From NCBI GenBank assembly GCA_016201275.1, contig JACQDB010000053.1, forward strand, positions 1-32,391: a stretch of 32,391 nt of DNA, written 5' to 3'. Made by a program: the position numbers and the translations under genes. This DNA comes from Acidobacteriota bacterium (GTDB lineage: Bacteria > Acidobacteriota > Blastocatellia > UBA7656). Below are positions 1 through 7,351 of this stretch, one piece after another; positions within the stretch are counted from its first letter, which is position 1; every line of letters begins with the position of its first letter. Under the pieces are notes generated by a model. It was not told the origin of the DNA. It made no database searches and was given only the letters and a program-made list of their open reading frames with translations.

Positions 1-17
1 ACCTTGCCCGATGCTCA

Positions 18-129
18 AGGCTGGACTTTAAGCATCCCCCAACTGCCGTTGGTGGGATTGCAAAAAAACTTTGTTTGCTGGGTGTGTAGGCTGGACTTTA
101 AGCATCCCCCAACTGCCGTTGGGGGGATT
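18..129. repeat. duplicated 42-bp block with hairpin core
   Basis: Positions 18-59 recur at 88-129 with one mismatch (T53 versus G123). The second copy contains a perfect 8-bp hairpin at 106-125, CCCCCAAC, loop TGCC, GTTGGGGG. The T at 53 breaks this stem in the first copy. The right arm leads into the 42-bp tandem array, so the array probably arose by amplification from this block. Confidence 0.8.
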
Positions 130-242
130 CAGATGAATGGCCAAACCGCTTCGACTTTCCGTTGGGGGATTCAGATGAATGGCCAAACCGCCTCGGCTTT
201 CCGTTGGGGGATTCAGATGAATGGCCAAACCGCCTCGGCTCG
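116..242. repeat. tandem array, three 42/43-bp units
   Basis: Three units (116-158, 159-200, 201-242) each begin CCGTTGGGGG and continue through GATTCAGATGAATGGCC. The period is 42 bp; the first unit has one extra G. Units 2 and 3 are nearly identical and unit 1 differs at a few bases. A 42-bp period keeps any reading frame, but no start signal or protein motif supports translation. Confidence 0.85.
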
Positions 243-300
243 CAGTTGGTAGATTTTTCAGCGGCGCAGCAGCCTGATTTCATTGGCTTTTTCAACCCCG

Positions 301-345
301 GGAATGATGAAACCTCAGCTTGTTGAGCTGAGGTTTCATCATTCC
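301..345. repeat. perfect 20-bp palindrome, 5-nt loop
   Basis: GGAATGATGAAACCTCAGCT at 301-320 is followed by loop TGTTG and then its exact reverse complement at 326-345. No U-rich tail follows on either strand, so it does not look like an intrinsic terminator. It may be a REP-like or MITE-derived cruciform. Function unknown. Confidence 0.9.
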
Positions 346-557
346 AGGCGCGCACCGCAACGTCAGCTCTGGATTGGTGTTGTCCAACCTGAAATTGTAC
401 AAAGTCGAGCTAATAATCAATCACCAAATCACTTCACCACGCAGACCACCAAAATCACGCAGCCAAAAAAGCGCGCAAGCACTTTGGGTTCTGCGTAGCT
501 GGGAAACGGATTTTAGTTTCTATCCCAAGCCTTCAAAGCAGCGCTGCATAAAACAAA

Positions 558-612
558 TGCGGCTTGAGATTTGGTTTGTTATGCGATCCACACACCGAAA
601 CCTCAAGCCGCA
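558..612. repeat. imperfect inverted repeat
   Basis: TGCGGCTTGAG at 558-568 pairs perfectly with CTCAAGCCGCA at 602-612. Pairing continues inwards with a mismatch and a one-base bulge to about 577/593. It lies in gene-free sequence about 40 bp outside the terminator of the lipoprotein gene. Possibly the remains of a small palindromic element. Confidence 0.65.
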
Positions 613-651
613 AAGAGTGACTGAATTTGAAAAGAGGCACAAACAATGGTG

Positions 652-699
652 ACAAAAAAACTCAATAATAACGGGCGAACCTGACCATCAGGCTCGCCC
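652..699 (-). terminator. intrinsic terminator of the OmpA-like lipoprotein gene
   Basis: Read on the minus strand, a 12-bp stem (688-699 with 673-684; GGGCGAGCCTGA with TCAGGTTCGCCC, one G-U) closes a 3-nt loop. It is followed by GTTATTATTGAG and a run of seven T (654-660). It lies about 50 bp beyond the stop codon at 750. Confidence 0.8.
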
Positions 700-749
700 T
701 ACTGGCTCCTCTAAAGGGGGCTGCGTTTCCAGCAGTCGAGGAGGATTGC

Positions 750-1481
750 TTACTGTTTGACGCTCGGAGCGGCGCTTGATGTGGTCGTCGTCGTTGCGCC
801 ATTGACCTTGCGAGTCAATAGATGAATTTCGACGCGACGATTTTGAGCGCGGCCTGTGGGCGTGGCATTATCGGCTATCGGTCGGACTTTGCCAAAGCCT
901 AAAATGTGCATACTGTACAGCGCGAGATTATGCTTTTCGACCAGGTAACGCCGTACCGCTTCGGCGCGCATCTCGGTCAGTTGCTGGTTGTACAAATCCG
1001 CACCGCTGGCATCGGCAAAGCCTTGAATTTCGAGAATGAAATTGTCGCGGTCTTTAATCTGCACGGCCAGTTGATCGAGCGCAGTCAGGGCTTCGGGGGC
1101 CAGTTGAAAACTGTTGCTCGGAAAATTCACCGTCACCGTATGGGCGAGAGCGTATTTATCCAGATTGTCGCGCAAATCGCCAACCTTCTGCTCCAAGCTA
1201 TCGGCGCGACTGTTGACCTGATTGGCGCGGGTCAGCGCCGTGTCGGCCTGCGCTTGAGCGCGGTCGGCGCGGCCACGCACATCGTTGACGTTCTGGTTCA
1301 GCGATGTGAGGTCCTGAGTGTTGCGCCGCGAAGTTTCTTCCAATTCTCCGGTGCGCTGTTCGAGCGGCGTGACGCGCTCGTTGATGCGATTGCGCGCATA
1401 CTTTTTCGTCGCACACGCCAGCGAGCCGAAAATAATCAACCCACTGAGAACTACAAGAACTACCGTTCTGGTCTTCATCAT
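750..1481 (-). CDS. OmpA-family peptidoglycan-binding lipoprotein with coiled coil
   Basis: A 243-residue envelope lipoprotein expected to tether the outer membrane to peptidoglycan. Residues 5-22 form a signal peptide ending in the lipobox SLAC, so Cys23 would be lipidated. Residues about 33-110 are polar and alanine-rich with heptad spacing, a likely coiled coil resembling Lpp. Residues about 115-222 are an OmpA C-terminal domain: GFADASG carries the peptidoglycan-contacting Asp157 and NRRVEI carries the conserved arginines 215-216. The C-terminal tail is Thr/Ser-rich. GGAGAG precedes the tandem ATG-ATG start at 6 nt. It is monocistronic with its own terminator and divergent from the next gene. 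It is an Lpp-like spacer joined to a Pal-like domain; assignment to Pal of a Tol system is not supported because no tol genes are nearby. Confidence 0.88.
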   Translation of the reverse strand: MMKTRTVVLVVLSGLIIFGSLACATKKYARNRINERVTPLEQRTGELEETSRRNTQDLTSLNQNVNDVRGRADRAQAQADTALTRANQVNSRADSLEQKVGDLRDNLDKYALAHTVTVNFPSNSFQLAPEALTALDQLAVQIKDRDNFILEIQGFADASGADLYNQQLTEMRAEAVRRYLVEKHNLALYSMHILGFGKVRPIADNATPTGRAQNRRVEIHLLTRKVNGATTTTTSSAAPSVKQ

Positions 1482-1700
1482 TGCAACTCTCCGATTATGG
1501 ATTCACCCAATCTTGTGCAACCGATGTGCCGTTGATCGGGCGCTTTTTCCCGACTCGTAAAGTTGAAAAATAGAGGATGGCGAAACCCTCAGGGGCGTCA
1601 ATACACAAAATCGGCGAGTAAAGATTACCGGCAAACCGTGTAAGATTTTCCCGCTCTTCTACACTTGAGTTGGCGGGGGTAAGACCGCGCAGGCGATTGG

Positions 1701-1729
1701 TTGAAGCCGCACCAGCGGTCGTGTAACAT
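1701..1729 (+). promoter_or_regulatory. possible promoter of the Asp-box protein gene
   Basis: TTGAAG (1701-1706), 17 bp, then TAACAT (1724-1729). Each hexamer matches the sigma-70 consensus at four of six positions. It lies about 50 bp before the ATG at 1781, in the divergent intergenic region. Weak evidence only. Confidence 0.3.
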
Positions 1730-1780
1730 CAAGGTTGTTTGACAATCTCCCAAGCTCGAAATTTTCATAAGGTGAGAAGT

Positions 1781-3037
1781 ATGCCCAAACGTCTGCTGCG
1801 CTTTTTTCTTTTGTTCCTCGCCCTGCTCCTCGCGCCGCGCCTCCCGGTCGGCGACCGCCTATTGCCCGTAGCCGGAGCGCAGGCTATCGGCGTAGGCGCG
1901 CAACGCGCTCCCTGCATTATTGTGGACGGCAAAGACAACCTCTATTTGATGATGTCAACGGCGACCAAAACCGCCGCCGAACGCACGCCCGGCAGCCAAA
2001 TCTTTTTCACGCAATCGGCAGATCACGGCGCTACCTGGGACAATTTCCCTGTGACTCGTAATCTCTCCAATTCCAACGGCGAAGCCTTCGGAGGAGTGCT
2101 GGCGGTGACCAAAGCAAATAAGCCGAAATTTTTTGCGGTCTATCACGACACCGCTCCCGGCCCTACGCAAGCGTTTTTACTGCGAACCAAAAAAGGCACC
2201 AAATTCCGCGCTCCGAAAAATATCACGCCGCATAACGGCGGCGCGTTTACCCCCCGACTGGCGCTGGATTCCGGCGATAATGTTCACGTCGTCTGGGGCG
2301 ATACCTTGACCGGCAAGCGCGTCGCTTATTTGCGCTCAACCGATATGGGGGCTTCGTTCAGCGACCTGGTTGACCTCTCGCGCTCCACCGGCAATGCCTT
2401 CGAGCCGGAGATTGCCGTCGCTCCCGACGACAGCATTCATGTGGTCTGGGAAGATGATGCGTCGGGAAGCAAAGCCATTATGTACACGCGCTCGACCGAT
2501 GGCGGCGCAAACTTTTCGACTCCGACGCAACTTTCACAAGGCGCGGGCGCGGCGGTGGAATCCTATATTGCTATAGACACGACGGGACGAATTTATGTTT
2601 CGTGGTCGCAGGAAATGGAGGGCGCAGTGCAAGCCTTTTTCACGCGCTCGACCAATAACGGCGGGAGTTTTTCAACCCCTGTCAATCTCAGCCAGGCAGC
2701 CAACGGCGATGTTCGCAAGACCGTCATCACGACCTTTCAAGACCGCGTGTATGTGGCTTATAACAACGATAACGACCGCGACCATCAAGCCTATGTTTTG
2801 CAATCAACGGACGCCGGTGTAAGCTTTGGCGAGCCGGTGCAGGTCTCCGATGCCAACCGCAATCGTGGTCGGGCGCACAGCGTTACGATGGTGGTGGACA
2901 GTCGCGGCACCTTGCACGTTGTCTGGGTAGATAATTCCGTGCTGGGCAACGAAGAGGGTTTCTTGCAGTACAGTCAGTCAAGCAACGGGCGAAATTTTTC
3001 ACGCCCGGTGCAGATACTCGCTTATGTATCGAAATAA
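1781..3037 (+). CDS. secreted sialidase-like beta-propeller protein (Asp-box repeats)
   Basis: About 418 residues. The ATG at 1781 has AAGGTGAG just upstream and opens a signal peptide (PKRLLRFFLLFLALLLAP); an in-frame TTG at 1739 lacks both. The protein is almost entirely propeller blades carrying Asp-box motifs (S-x-D-x-G-x-x-F/W): SADHGATW, STDMGASF, STDGGANF, STNNGGSF, STDAGVSF and a degenerate SSNGRNF. Each follows a strand such as HVVWGD, HVVWED, YVSWSQ or HVVWVD. This is the BNR/sialidase-like superfamily fold. I do not see the arginine triad of true sialidases, so I call it a secreted propeller, possibly binding or degrading glycans. The next gene follows after 18 bp, so they are likely co-transcribed. 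Confidence 0.75.
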   Translation: MPKRLLRFFLLFLALLLAPRLPVGDRLLPVAGAQAIGVGAQRAPCIIVDGKDNLYLMMSTATKTAAERTPGSQIFFTQSADHGATWDNFPVTRNLSNSNGEAFGGVLAVTKANKPKFFAVYHDTAPGPTQAFLLRTKKGTKFRAPKNITPHNGGAFTPRLALDSGDNVHVVWGDTLTGKRVAYLRSTDMGASFSDLVDLSRSTGNAFEPEIAVAPDDSIHVVWEDDASGSKAIMYTRSTDGGANFSTPTQLSQGAGAAVESYIAIDTTGRIYVSWSQEMEGAVQAFFTRSTNNGGSFSTPVNLSQAANGDVRKTVITTFQDRVYVAYNNDNDRDHQAYVLQSTDAGVSFGEPVQVSDANRNRGRAHSVTMVVDSRGTLHVVWVDNSVLGNEEGFLQYSQSSNGRNFSRPVQILAYVSK

Positions 3038-3055
3038 CAATCGAAAGGAATTCCA

Positions 3056-3589
3056 TTGAAAAAAAATATTTTGGCAGTTGCGATGTTGCTCTTAGGGCTG
3101 GCGCTTTCTGCTGCCGCGCAAAGCCCGGAGAGTGTTTATACGAGTCTTTCATCGAAAGCCTGTAAGACCGTCAAGGCGGATCAACAAAGCGAATTCTCGG
3201 TGCAGAGTTGTCCGGGCATTGCTGGTTATAAATTGCTGTTGGCGGAAGATGATTTGCGCCAGAGCATCACGGTGGTTGCGCCCAATGGCAAAAAGCATTC
3301 CCTCGAATATTGGAGCGTCGTCACTTCGGGGTTCAGCACGTTGGGTGAAAAAGCCGAATGGCGCGTCACCAAAGGCAGTGATGGCAAGCTCGTCCCTATC
3401 GCTTTGATCGTGCGCGTCAATGCCAACGAAACCCCCGATGACGAAAAGAAGGTTACTTCGTACCTGGCGGTAACGAAAATTACGCCGCAAAAAATTTGCG
3501 TCACCGACAAGATCAAACCTGGCGCAACGCAAAACGAAGAGGCGCGCCGCGCTGCTGATGCGTCGGCAGCAAAATCTTGCCTGGAGTAA
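3056..3589 (+). CDS. small secreted protein, function unknown
   Basis: 177 residues beginning with TTG at 3056. The start is supported by GAAAGGAA 6-7 nt upstream and an immediate signal peptide (KKNILAVAMLLLGLALSAAAQ). The mature protein has four cysteines (in SKACKT, QSCPGI, QKICVT and KSCLE), consistent with two disulfides. It also carries the phrase CPGIAGYKLLLAEDDLRQSI, which I associate with uncharacterised periplasmic proteins. It lies 18 bp after the Asp-box propeller gene and is probably in its operon. No function can be assigned. Confidence 0.7.
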   Translation: MKKNILAVAMLLLGLALSAAAQSPESVYTSLSSKACKTVKADQQSEFSVQSCPGIAGYKLLLAEDDLRQSITVVAPNGKKHSLEYWSVVTSGFSTLGEKAEWRVTKGSDGKLVPIALIVRVNANETPDDEKKVTSYLAVTKITPQKICVTDKIKPGATQNEEARRAADASAAKSCLE

Positions 3590-3610
3590 AACCCGACCGC
3601 GAAGATACCG

Positions 3611-3662
3611 TTTAGAGGCGGACTCTGACCGCTTGAATTTGCCGTTTGAGACCGCCTCTAAA
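3611..3662. terminator. inverted repeat between convergent genes, possible terminator
   Basis: TTTAGAGGCGG at 3611-3621 pairs with CCGCCTCTAAA at 3652-3662 across a 30-nt loop. The A and T ends give a run of T on both strands. It lies between two convergent stop codons (3589 and 3718). A second small hairpin, CGCTTTG/CAAAGCG near 3680-3700, follows. Bidirectional termination is plausible, but the tails are short. Confidence 0.4.
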
Positions 3663-3717
3663 GTTCCCTCAGGCGATTTTGCGCTTTGCCCAAAGCGGCT
3701 TTTCATCAACGGAAAAA

Positions 3718-6024
3718 TCACAGGCGGAACAGATAAGAAACCTTCACAAAAAATTGTCGGCCATCGTTGAGAAAGCTACCTCTGGTTCGCACCAGACCGA
3801 ATTCATTGTGCCTCAATTGCGAATCCAGATTTTGATGATTGCTGTTGTAGCCGGCATAAAAAGCAGTGCCGGGATGCACCAGATAGGTTAGCAGAAAATC
3901 CGCGTTGATATGTTTGGTGGTCTGCAAAGAGGTGTATTCCTGATTGGCCAACACCGCGTCGTACTGCAAGATCATGCGGAAAGAAAATTCGCGGTTGAAT
4001 TGCAGGTTCCACTTCGAGCGGATGATGTGGTTATTGTAAATGTTTGCGCCGGTGGCGCGGCTGCGTAGTTTTTCCAGCAGGTAAACATTATCAATCACAA
4101 GCGGCGTAATCGGGCGCAAGGTCACGGTCAAATTCGCCGTCACGCGGTCTTCCAAAGACGGTGGTTGATTGGGCGCGGGAACGAAATTGATGCGTTGCCC
4201 CCAACGATATTCACCGCGCACGTTCACTTTGGCAAAATAGCTGGAGCGAATATTGATGCCCTTGTTCTGGCGATGATATTCGCGTGTCGCTTTGAGCAAG
4301 TCAAAATCGCTGGGGCGTAGATACTCGCTTTCCGGCGCGTAGTAAAACGAAAATCCAGTCTGCCGCGCCAAGTCGAATTGCAGGATCGGCACATAGGTTT
4401 CGTTGAGCTTGGTGCCGTCGTGATCCCAGGTCTGATTCATAATCAAACGCGGCCCCCACGAAATCAAATGCTTGCCTTCGGGGCGGAAATCGTAGCGGAA
4501 AAAACTGTCCACCGCACGCACATCCGGCCTGACGAAAAAGCCTGCCTGGGTGTTGAAGCCTTTGGCATAGTCGGTGTACTGCAACGTGTAGCCGAGTTTT
4601 CTGGCGGTATAATCGAGGCTGGCTGTATAAGCCGCGCCGCCTTGCTTTGTCCCATCAAGAAAGCGCGTTTCGCTGCTCACCGCTTGAAACGCCGTCGTCC
4701 AGTTCTGCCCGATTTTGAAGCGCCCATCTATACCGCCCACGCGATTGTAGCTGTTTTGATATTCGCGGTCGGTGAACATCACCCCCAGGCTCGATTGTTT
4801 GAAGAGATCGCGGCTGATGCGGGCTACGGTAAACAGCGCGCCTTTGCCGGCCAAAGGGTCATGGGCAGCCACTCGCTTACCCGGCGCTTCGTCGTCGGCC
4901 ACCAGCGCGCCTATGTTGTACTTGCCGAGTTTGCCGGTTAGCCGTGCGCCGAATTGCGGATCGGCGATGCGCCGCGTGAACAACAGATTGATAGGGGTTT
5001 GAAAATAGCTGGCGTTCTCCAGAAAGAACGGGCGTTTTTCGGGAAAGAAAACCTCGAAGCGTTGATTGATGGTCGGCTGCGGTTCGTCCGATTCCACCTG
5101 ACTGAAATCGGGATTGATGGCAATATCCAGCACCAGACTGTCTTTCACCACGAACTTCGCATCCAGCCCGGCATCAAACGCAGCCGGTTTGGTGACCAGG
5201 CGCGGCGCGTTCGCATCCACGGTGTCGAGCGCGCGAGAGGAAGTGAAAAAGCCGTAAGGATTGAGTTGAATGTTGCGCCCCGGCGAAATTTTTTCCATGC
5301 CGGTTAAGGTTCCCGCTTGATTCAAACGGCCTTGAATACGGCTCGACACTCTAGGCCAGTACGACCATTCGTTGGCGCGTGGAATCACCCGCAACAAGGT
5401 GATGCCCCAGGTCTGCAACTCGGCGGCAGAAAAACGCAAGCTCTTAAATGGAATCGCCATCCACACCACATAGCCTTTATCCGTGACCTGTGCTTGGCTG
5501 TCCCACACCGTATCGAAAGAAAAATCGGGGCCGTTACCAGCTTCGTTCCATAAGCCATCGGCCTGCACCCCCACCGGGTTCGACGCGAATACATAGCCGC
5601 GTTGCTGGTCGTGAAAGGTGTCGAGCGTGACTTCGACAAAATCATCGCTGAAGGCGGTTTCGCGGCGCGTCATACGGGCGCGCACTTTGTCCGGTTCGCT
5701 GTCGAAACATAAAAAAGCGATGTAGAGATTTTTGTCATCATAACCGAGAAAGGCTTCGGTTTTTTGCGACGCCGGTTCGCCGTCTTTTGGTCTTTCCTGC
5801 ACGAAGCCTTCGACTTTTGCCATGCCAGTGGTGGCGATCTGGTCATCGTTCATGCCAACAAACTGCGCGAATTTCGGGGCGCTGGAAAGATGCGGAATGG
5901 TGACGGCATTGGGCGTTGCGGGTACAGACGCCTGGCCATCGGCAAAGGCCGAGCCAGGGTTTAAGCAGATAATCAGCAGCACCAGCAAACCGGCGCGGCG
6001 GGGAAACTTTACGAACCACGACAT
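3718..6024 (-). CDS. CBM9-like / DUF5916 outer membrane beta-barrel protein
   Basis: About 768 residues. Start at ATG 6024, giving MSWFVKFPRRAG and a Sec signal ending GSAFA. AAAGGA lies about 12 nt upstream, rather far, but the upstream in-frame TTG (6096) gives no signal peptide. The first quarter of the mature protein is a carbohydrate-binding family 9-like domain (EAFLGYDDKNLYIAFLCFD, DDFVEVTLDTFHDQQRGYVF, VWMAIPFKSLRF). The rest matches my memory of DUF5916: NPDFSQVESDEPQPTINQRFEVFFPEKRPFFLEN, then alternating strands ending in the aromatic-rich YLFRL. It is probably an outer membrane barrel with a periplasmic or surface sugar-binding domain. Such proteins are common in Acidobacteriota and Bacteroidota; their substrate is unknown. 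Convergent with the small secreted gene. Confidence 0.82.
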   Translation of the reverse strand: MSWFVKFPRRAGLLVLLIICLNPGSAFADGQASVPATPNAVTIPHLSSAPKFAQFVGMNDDQIATTGMAKVEGFVQERPKDGEPASQKTEAFLGYDDKNLYIAFLCFDSEPDKVRARMTRRETAFSDDFVEVTLDTFHDQQRGYVFASNPVGVQADGLWNEAGNGPDFSFDTVWDSQAQVTDKGYVVWMAIPFKSLRFSAAELQTWGITLLRVIPRANEWSYWPRVSSRIQGRLNQAGTLTGMEKISPGRNIQLNPYGFFTSSRALDTVDANAPRLVTKPAAFDAGLDAKFVVKDSLVLDIAINPDFSQVESDEPQPTINQRFEVFFPEKRPFFLENASYFQTPINLLFTRRIADPQFGARLTGKLGKYNIGALVADDEAPGKRVAAHDPLAGKGALFTVARISRDLFKQSSLGVMFTDREYQNSYNRVGGIDGRFKIGQNWTTAFQAVSSETRFLDGTKQGGAAYTASLDYTARKLGYTLQYTDYAKGFNTQAGFFVRPDVRAVDSFFRYDFRPEGKHLISWGPRLIMNQTWDHDGTKLNETYVPILQFDLARQTGFSFYYAPESEYLRPSDFDLLKATREYHRQNKGINIRSSYFAKVNVRGEYRWGQRINFVPAPNQPPSLEDRVTANLTVTLRPITPLVIDNVYLLEKLRSRATGANIYNNHIIRSKWNLQFNREFSFRMILQYDAVLANQEYTSLQTTKHINADFLLTYLVHPGTAFYAGYNSNHQNLDSQLRHNEFGLVRTRGSFLNDGRQFFVKVSYLFRL

Positions 6025-6172
6025 ACGACTACGACATCCTTTGATGGAAGATTCTGGCTGGGGGAATTGCAAGCTGCCTGATGCGCTGCCTTGCAAGGAT
6101 TTGGCTCTCCCCTAACTTGCGTGCAGGGCATCAACATATAGCGTTGTCTATCGCCACGACATACAACATCTG

Positions 6173-6194
6173 GATATTCTTACCGCAGAATATC
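6173..6194. repeat. 8-bp perfect hairpin after the small secreted gene
   Basis: GATATTCT, loop TACCGC, AGAATATC. It begins about 10 bp beyond the stop codon at 6205 of the minus-strand gene. There is no clear T run on the minus strand, so termination is uncertain. Confidence 0.4.
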
Positions 6195-6204
6195 AGAGAG
6201 TCAA

Positions 6205-6687
6205 TTATTGCAACGCATCGGAATGCTCGGTCAGCTTTTTCAATATTTGTCTGGCGACGGTCTCGCGGGTTTGATAGGCCGACCCTTGCGAGGCGGTCGC
6301 GACAAATAGAGTTTTGCCTGTGGGAGTCAACCACACTGCCGTGGCAAAATAGTAAGAGTCAAAAGTGGAAAGAGTAAAGTGGCGATGGTCGCACCACCTA
6401 CCGCCTTTCCCGGTCGTTACAATCAAGTGAGCGTCATAAGTCTGGCTCGCCTTGGTGACCCACTCAAACGCAAACCCATAAAGCGCGGCGTTGTTGTTCA
6501 AGAGAGCCGATATTGTAGCGGCCTTTGCCGATAATTTCACCTCCAAGTGTTCTTCGACAAAGATTCGCAGGAGTTTTTTTTCACGCGCTGTCACGCCCTG
6601 CGACAGCGTTGGCCAACAAGGTTGAGATTGAATGGCGCTGGGGAACAGCGCCATTACGAGCAACACGGTGAACATTTTTGAAAGCAT
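6205..6687 (-). CDS. small secreted protein, function unknown
   Basis: 160 residues starting at ATG 6687, five bases after a strong AGGAGG; a GTG two codons upstream sits on the Shine-Dalgarno itself and is unlikely. An N-terminal hydrophobic stretch (KMFTVLLVMALFPSAIQS) looks like a signal peptide. The mature part has an alternating alpha/beta pattern, with GRWCDHRHFTLSTFDSYYFATAVWLTPTG followed by a helix with RETVARQILKKL. I do not recognise the family. It is separated from the DUF4440-like gene upstream by about 105 bp on the same strand. Confidence 0.6.
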   Translation of the reverse strand: MLSKMFTVLLVMALFPSAIQSQPCWPTLSQGVTAREKKLLRIFVEEHLEVKLSAKAATISALLNNNAALYGFAFEWVTKASQTYDAHLIVTTGKGGRWCDHRHFTLSTFDSYYFATAVWLTPTGKTLFVATASQGSAYQTRETVARQILKKLTEHSDALQ

Positions 6688-6792
6688 CGGCACCTCCTGT
6701 TTGCAGAGGGAACGCTGCGGTTTTGCAGAGGTTTTGATTTACCTCGGAGCCGATGAATCGTTGGCGTGTTTCTATTGATTCAAGTGCGACGA

Positions 6793-7281
6793 TTATTTGG
6801 GCGGCTCCAGAATGCGACTGCCGTGAAAGGACACGCATTGCCAGCGTCCCTGGCGTTTGACATAAACCGACGTGCGGCGATAACGAATGAAACTCTCTTT
6901 GCCTCGGATGAGAACTTTTTCATTAGAAATTCCGGTCACCACAGCGGTGTCGCCGTACAACCGAACCTGCATATCGCTGATGGTTTCTTCTTGTATGATG
7001 AAGGTCGAAGGCAGCGCGCCGGGCGTCGGAGCTTGGGCTTCTTCCAGTTCTTCGGCTTTGTTGGTCATCATACCGCGTCCATCTATGCCTACATAGTCAT
7101 CGGCCAGTATGCGCGCTGCGGTAGCGACATCGTGGGCTAAAAAGGCCGCCGACCAGTCGCGCTCCAACTGCATCAGTTCCTGTTCAATCTTGTGTTTGTC
7201 TATAGCCTTGCGGGTTTTCTGTGCCAAGGCTGGCACCGTCAACATCAACATCAACATCATCACCGTAACGCTTCGTCTCAT
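6793..7281 (-). CDS. secreted SnoaL-like / DUF4440 (NTF2-fold) protein
   Basis: 162 residues from ATG 7281 with AAGGAGA four bases upstream. A signal peptide (RRSVTVMMLMLMLTVPALAQ) is followed by an NTF2-like domain: the helix EQELMQLERDWSAAFLAHDVATAARILADDYVGID, then strands with MQVRLYGDTAVVTG, SFIRYRRTSVYVKRQGRWQCVSFHGS. This is the DUF4440/SnoaL_3 pattern. These small cone-shaped domains serve as enzymes or binding modules; the periplasmic member here has no assignable substrate. Confidence 0.78.
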   Translation of the reverse strand: MRRSVTVMMLMLMLTVPALAQKTRKAIDKHKIEQELMQLERDWSAAFLAHDVATAARILADDYVGIDGRGMMTNKAEELEEAQAPTPGALPSTFIIQEETISDMQVRLYGDTAVVTGISNEKVLIRGKESFIRYRRTSVYVKRQGRWQCVSFHGSRILEPPK

Positions 7282-7351
7282 GAAGTCTCCTTGTGCAATC
7301 ACGCTTTATAGGGAAAAGTCGGGTAGGTCTCTCCGGGTACTTTTATGGTTA

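Larger units (their letters stand above)
1..649. other. gene-free, repeat-rich region
   Basis: I see no convincing gene here. The open frames either translate the tandem repeat itself or lack a ribosome binding site and any recognisable motif. The region holds a duplicated block, a 42-bp tandem array, a perfect 20-bp palindrome and a second inverted repeat, each listed separately. The rest (about 350-540) is unremarkable AT-richer sequence. Confidence 0.6.

Noticed and set aside
906-1535. 209-residue plus-strand frame
   Set aside because: It is the antisense shadow of the OmpA-like lipoprotein gene, which has a lipobox, domain motifs and a terminator.
6125-6200. Possible relative of the 100-bp MITE
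   Set aside because: Short resemblances (CATAT, GTTGT, ACATCTGG) occur in similar order, but no matching ends or target duplication could be aligned.
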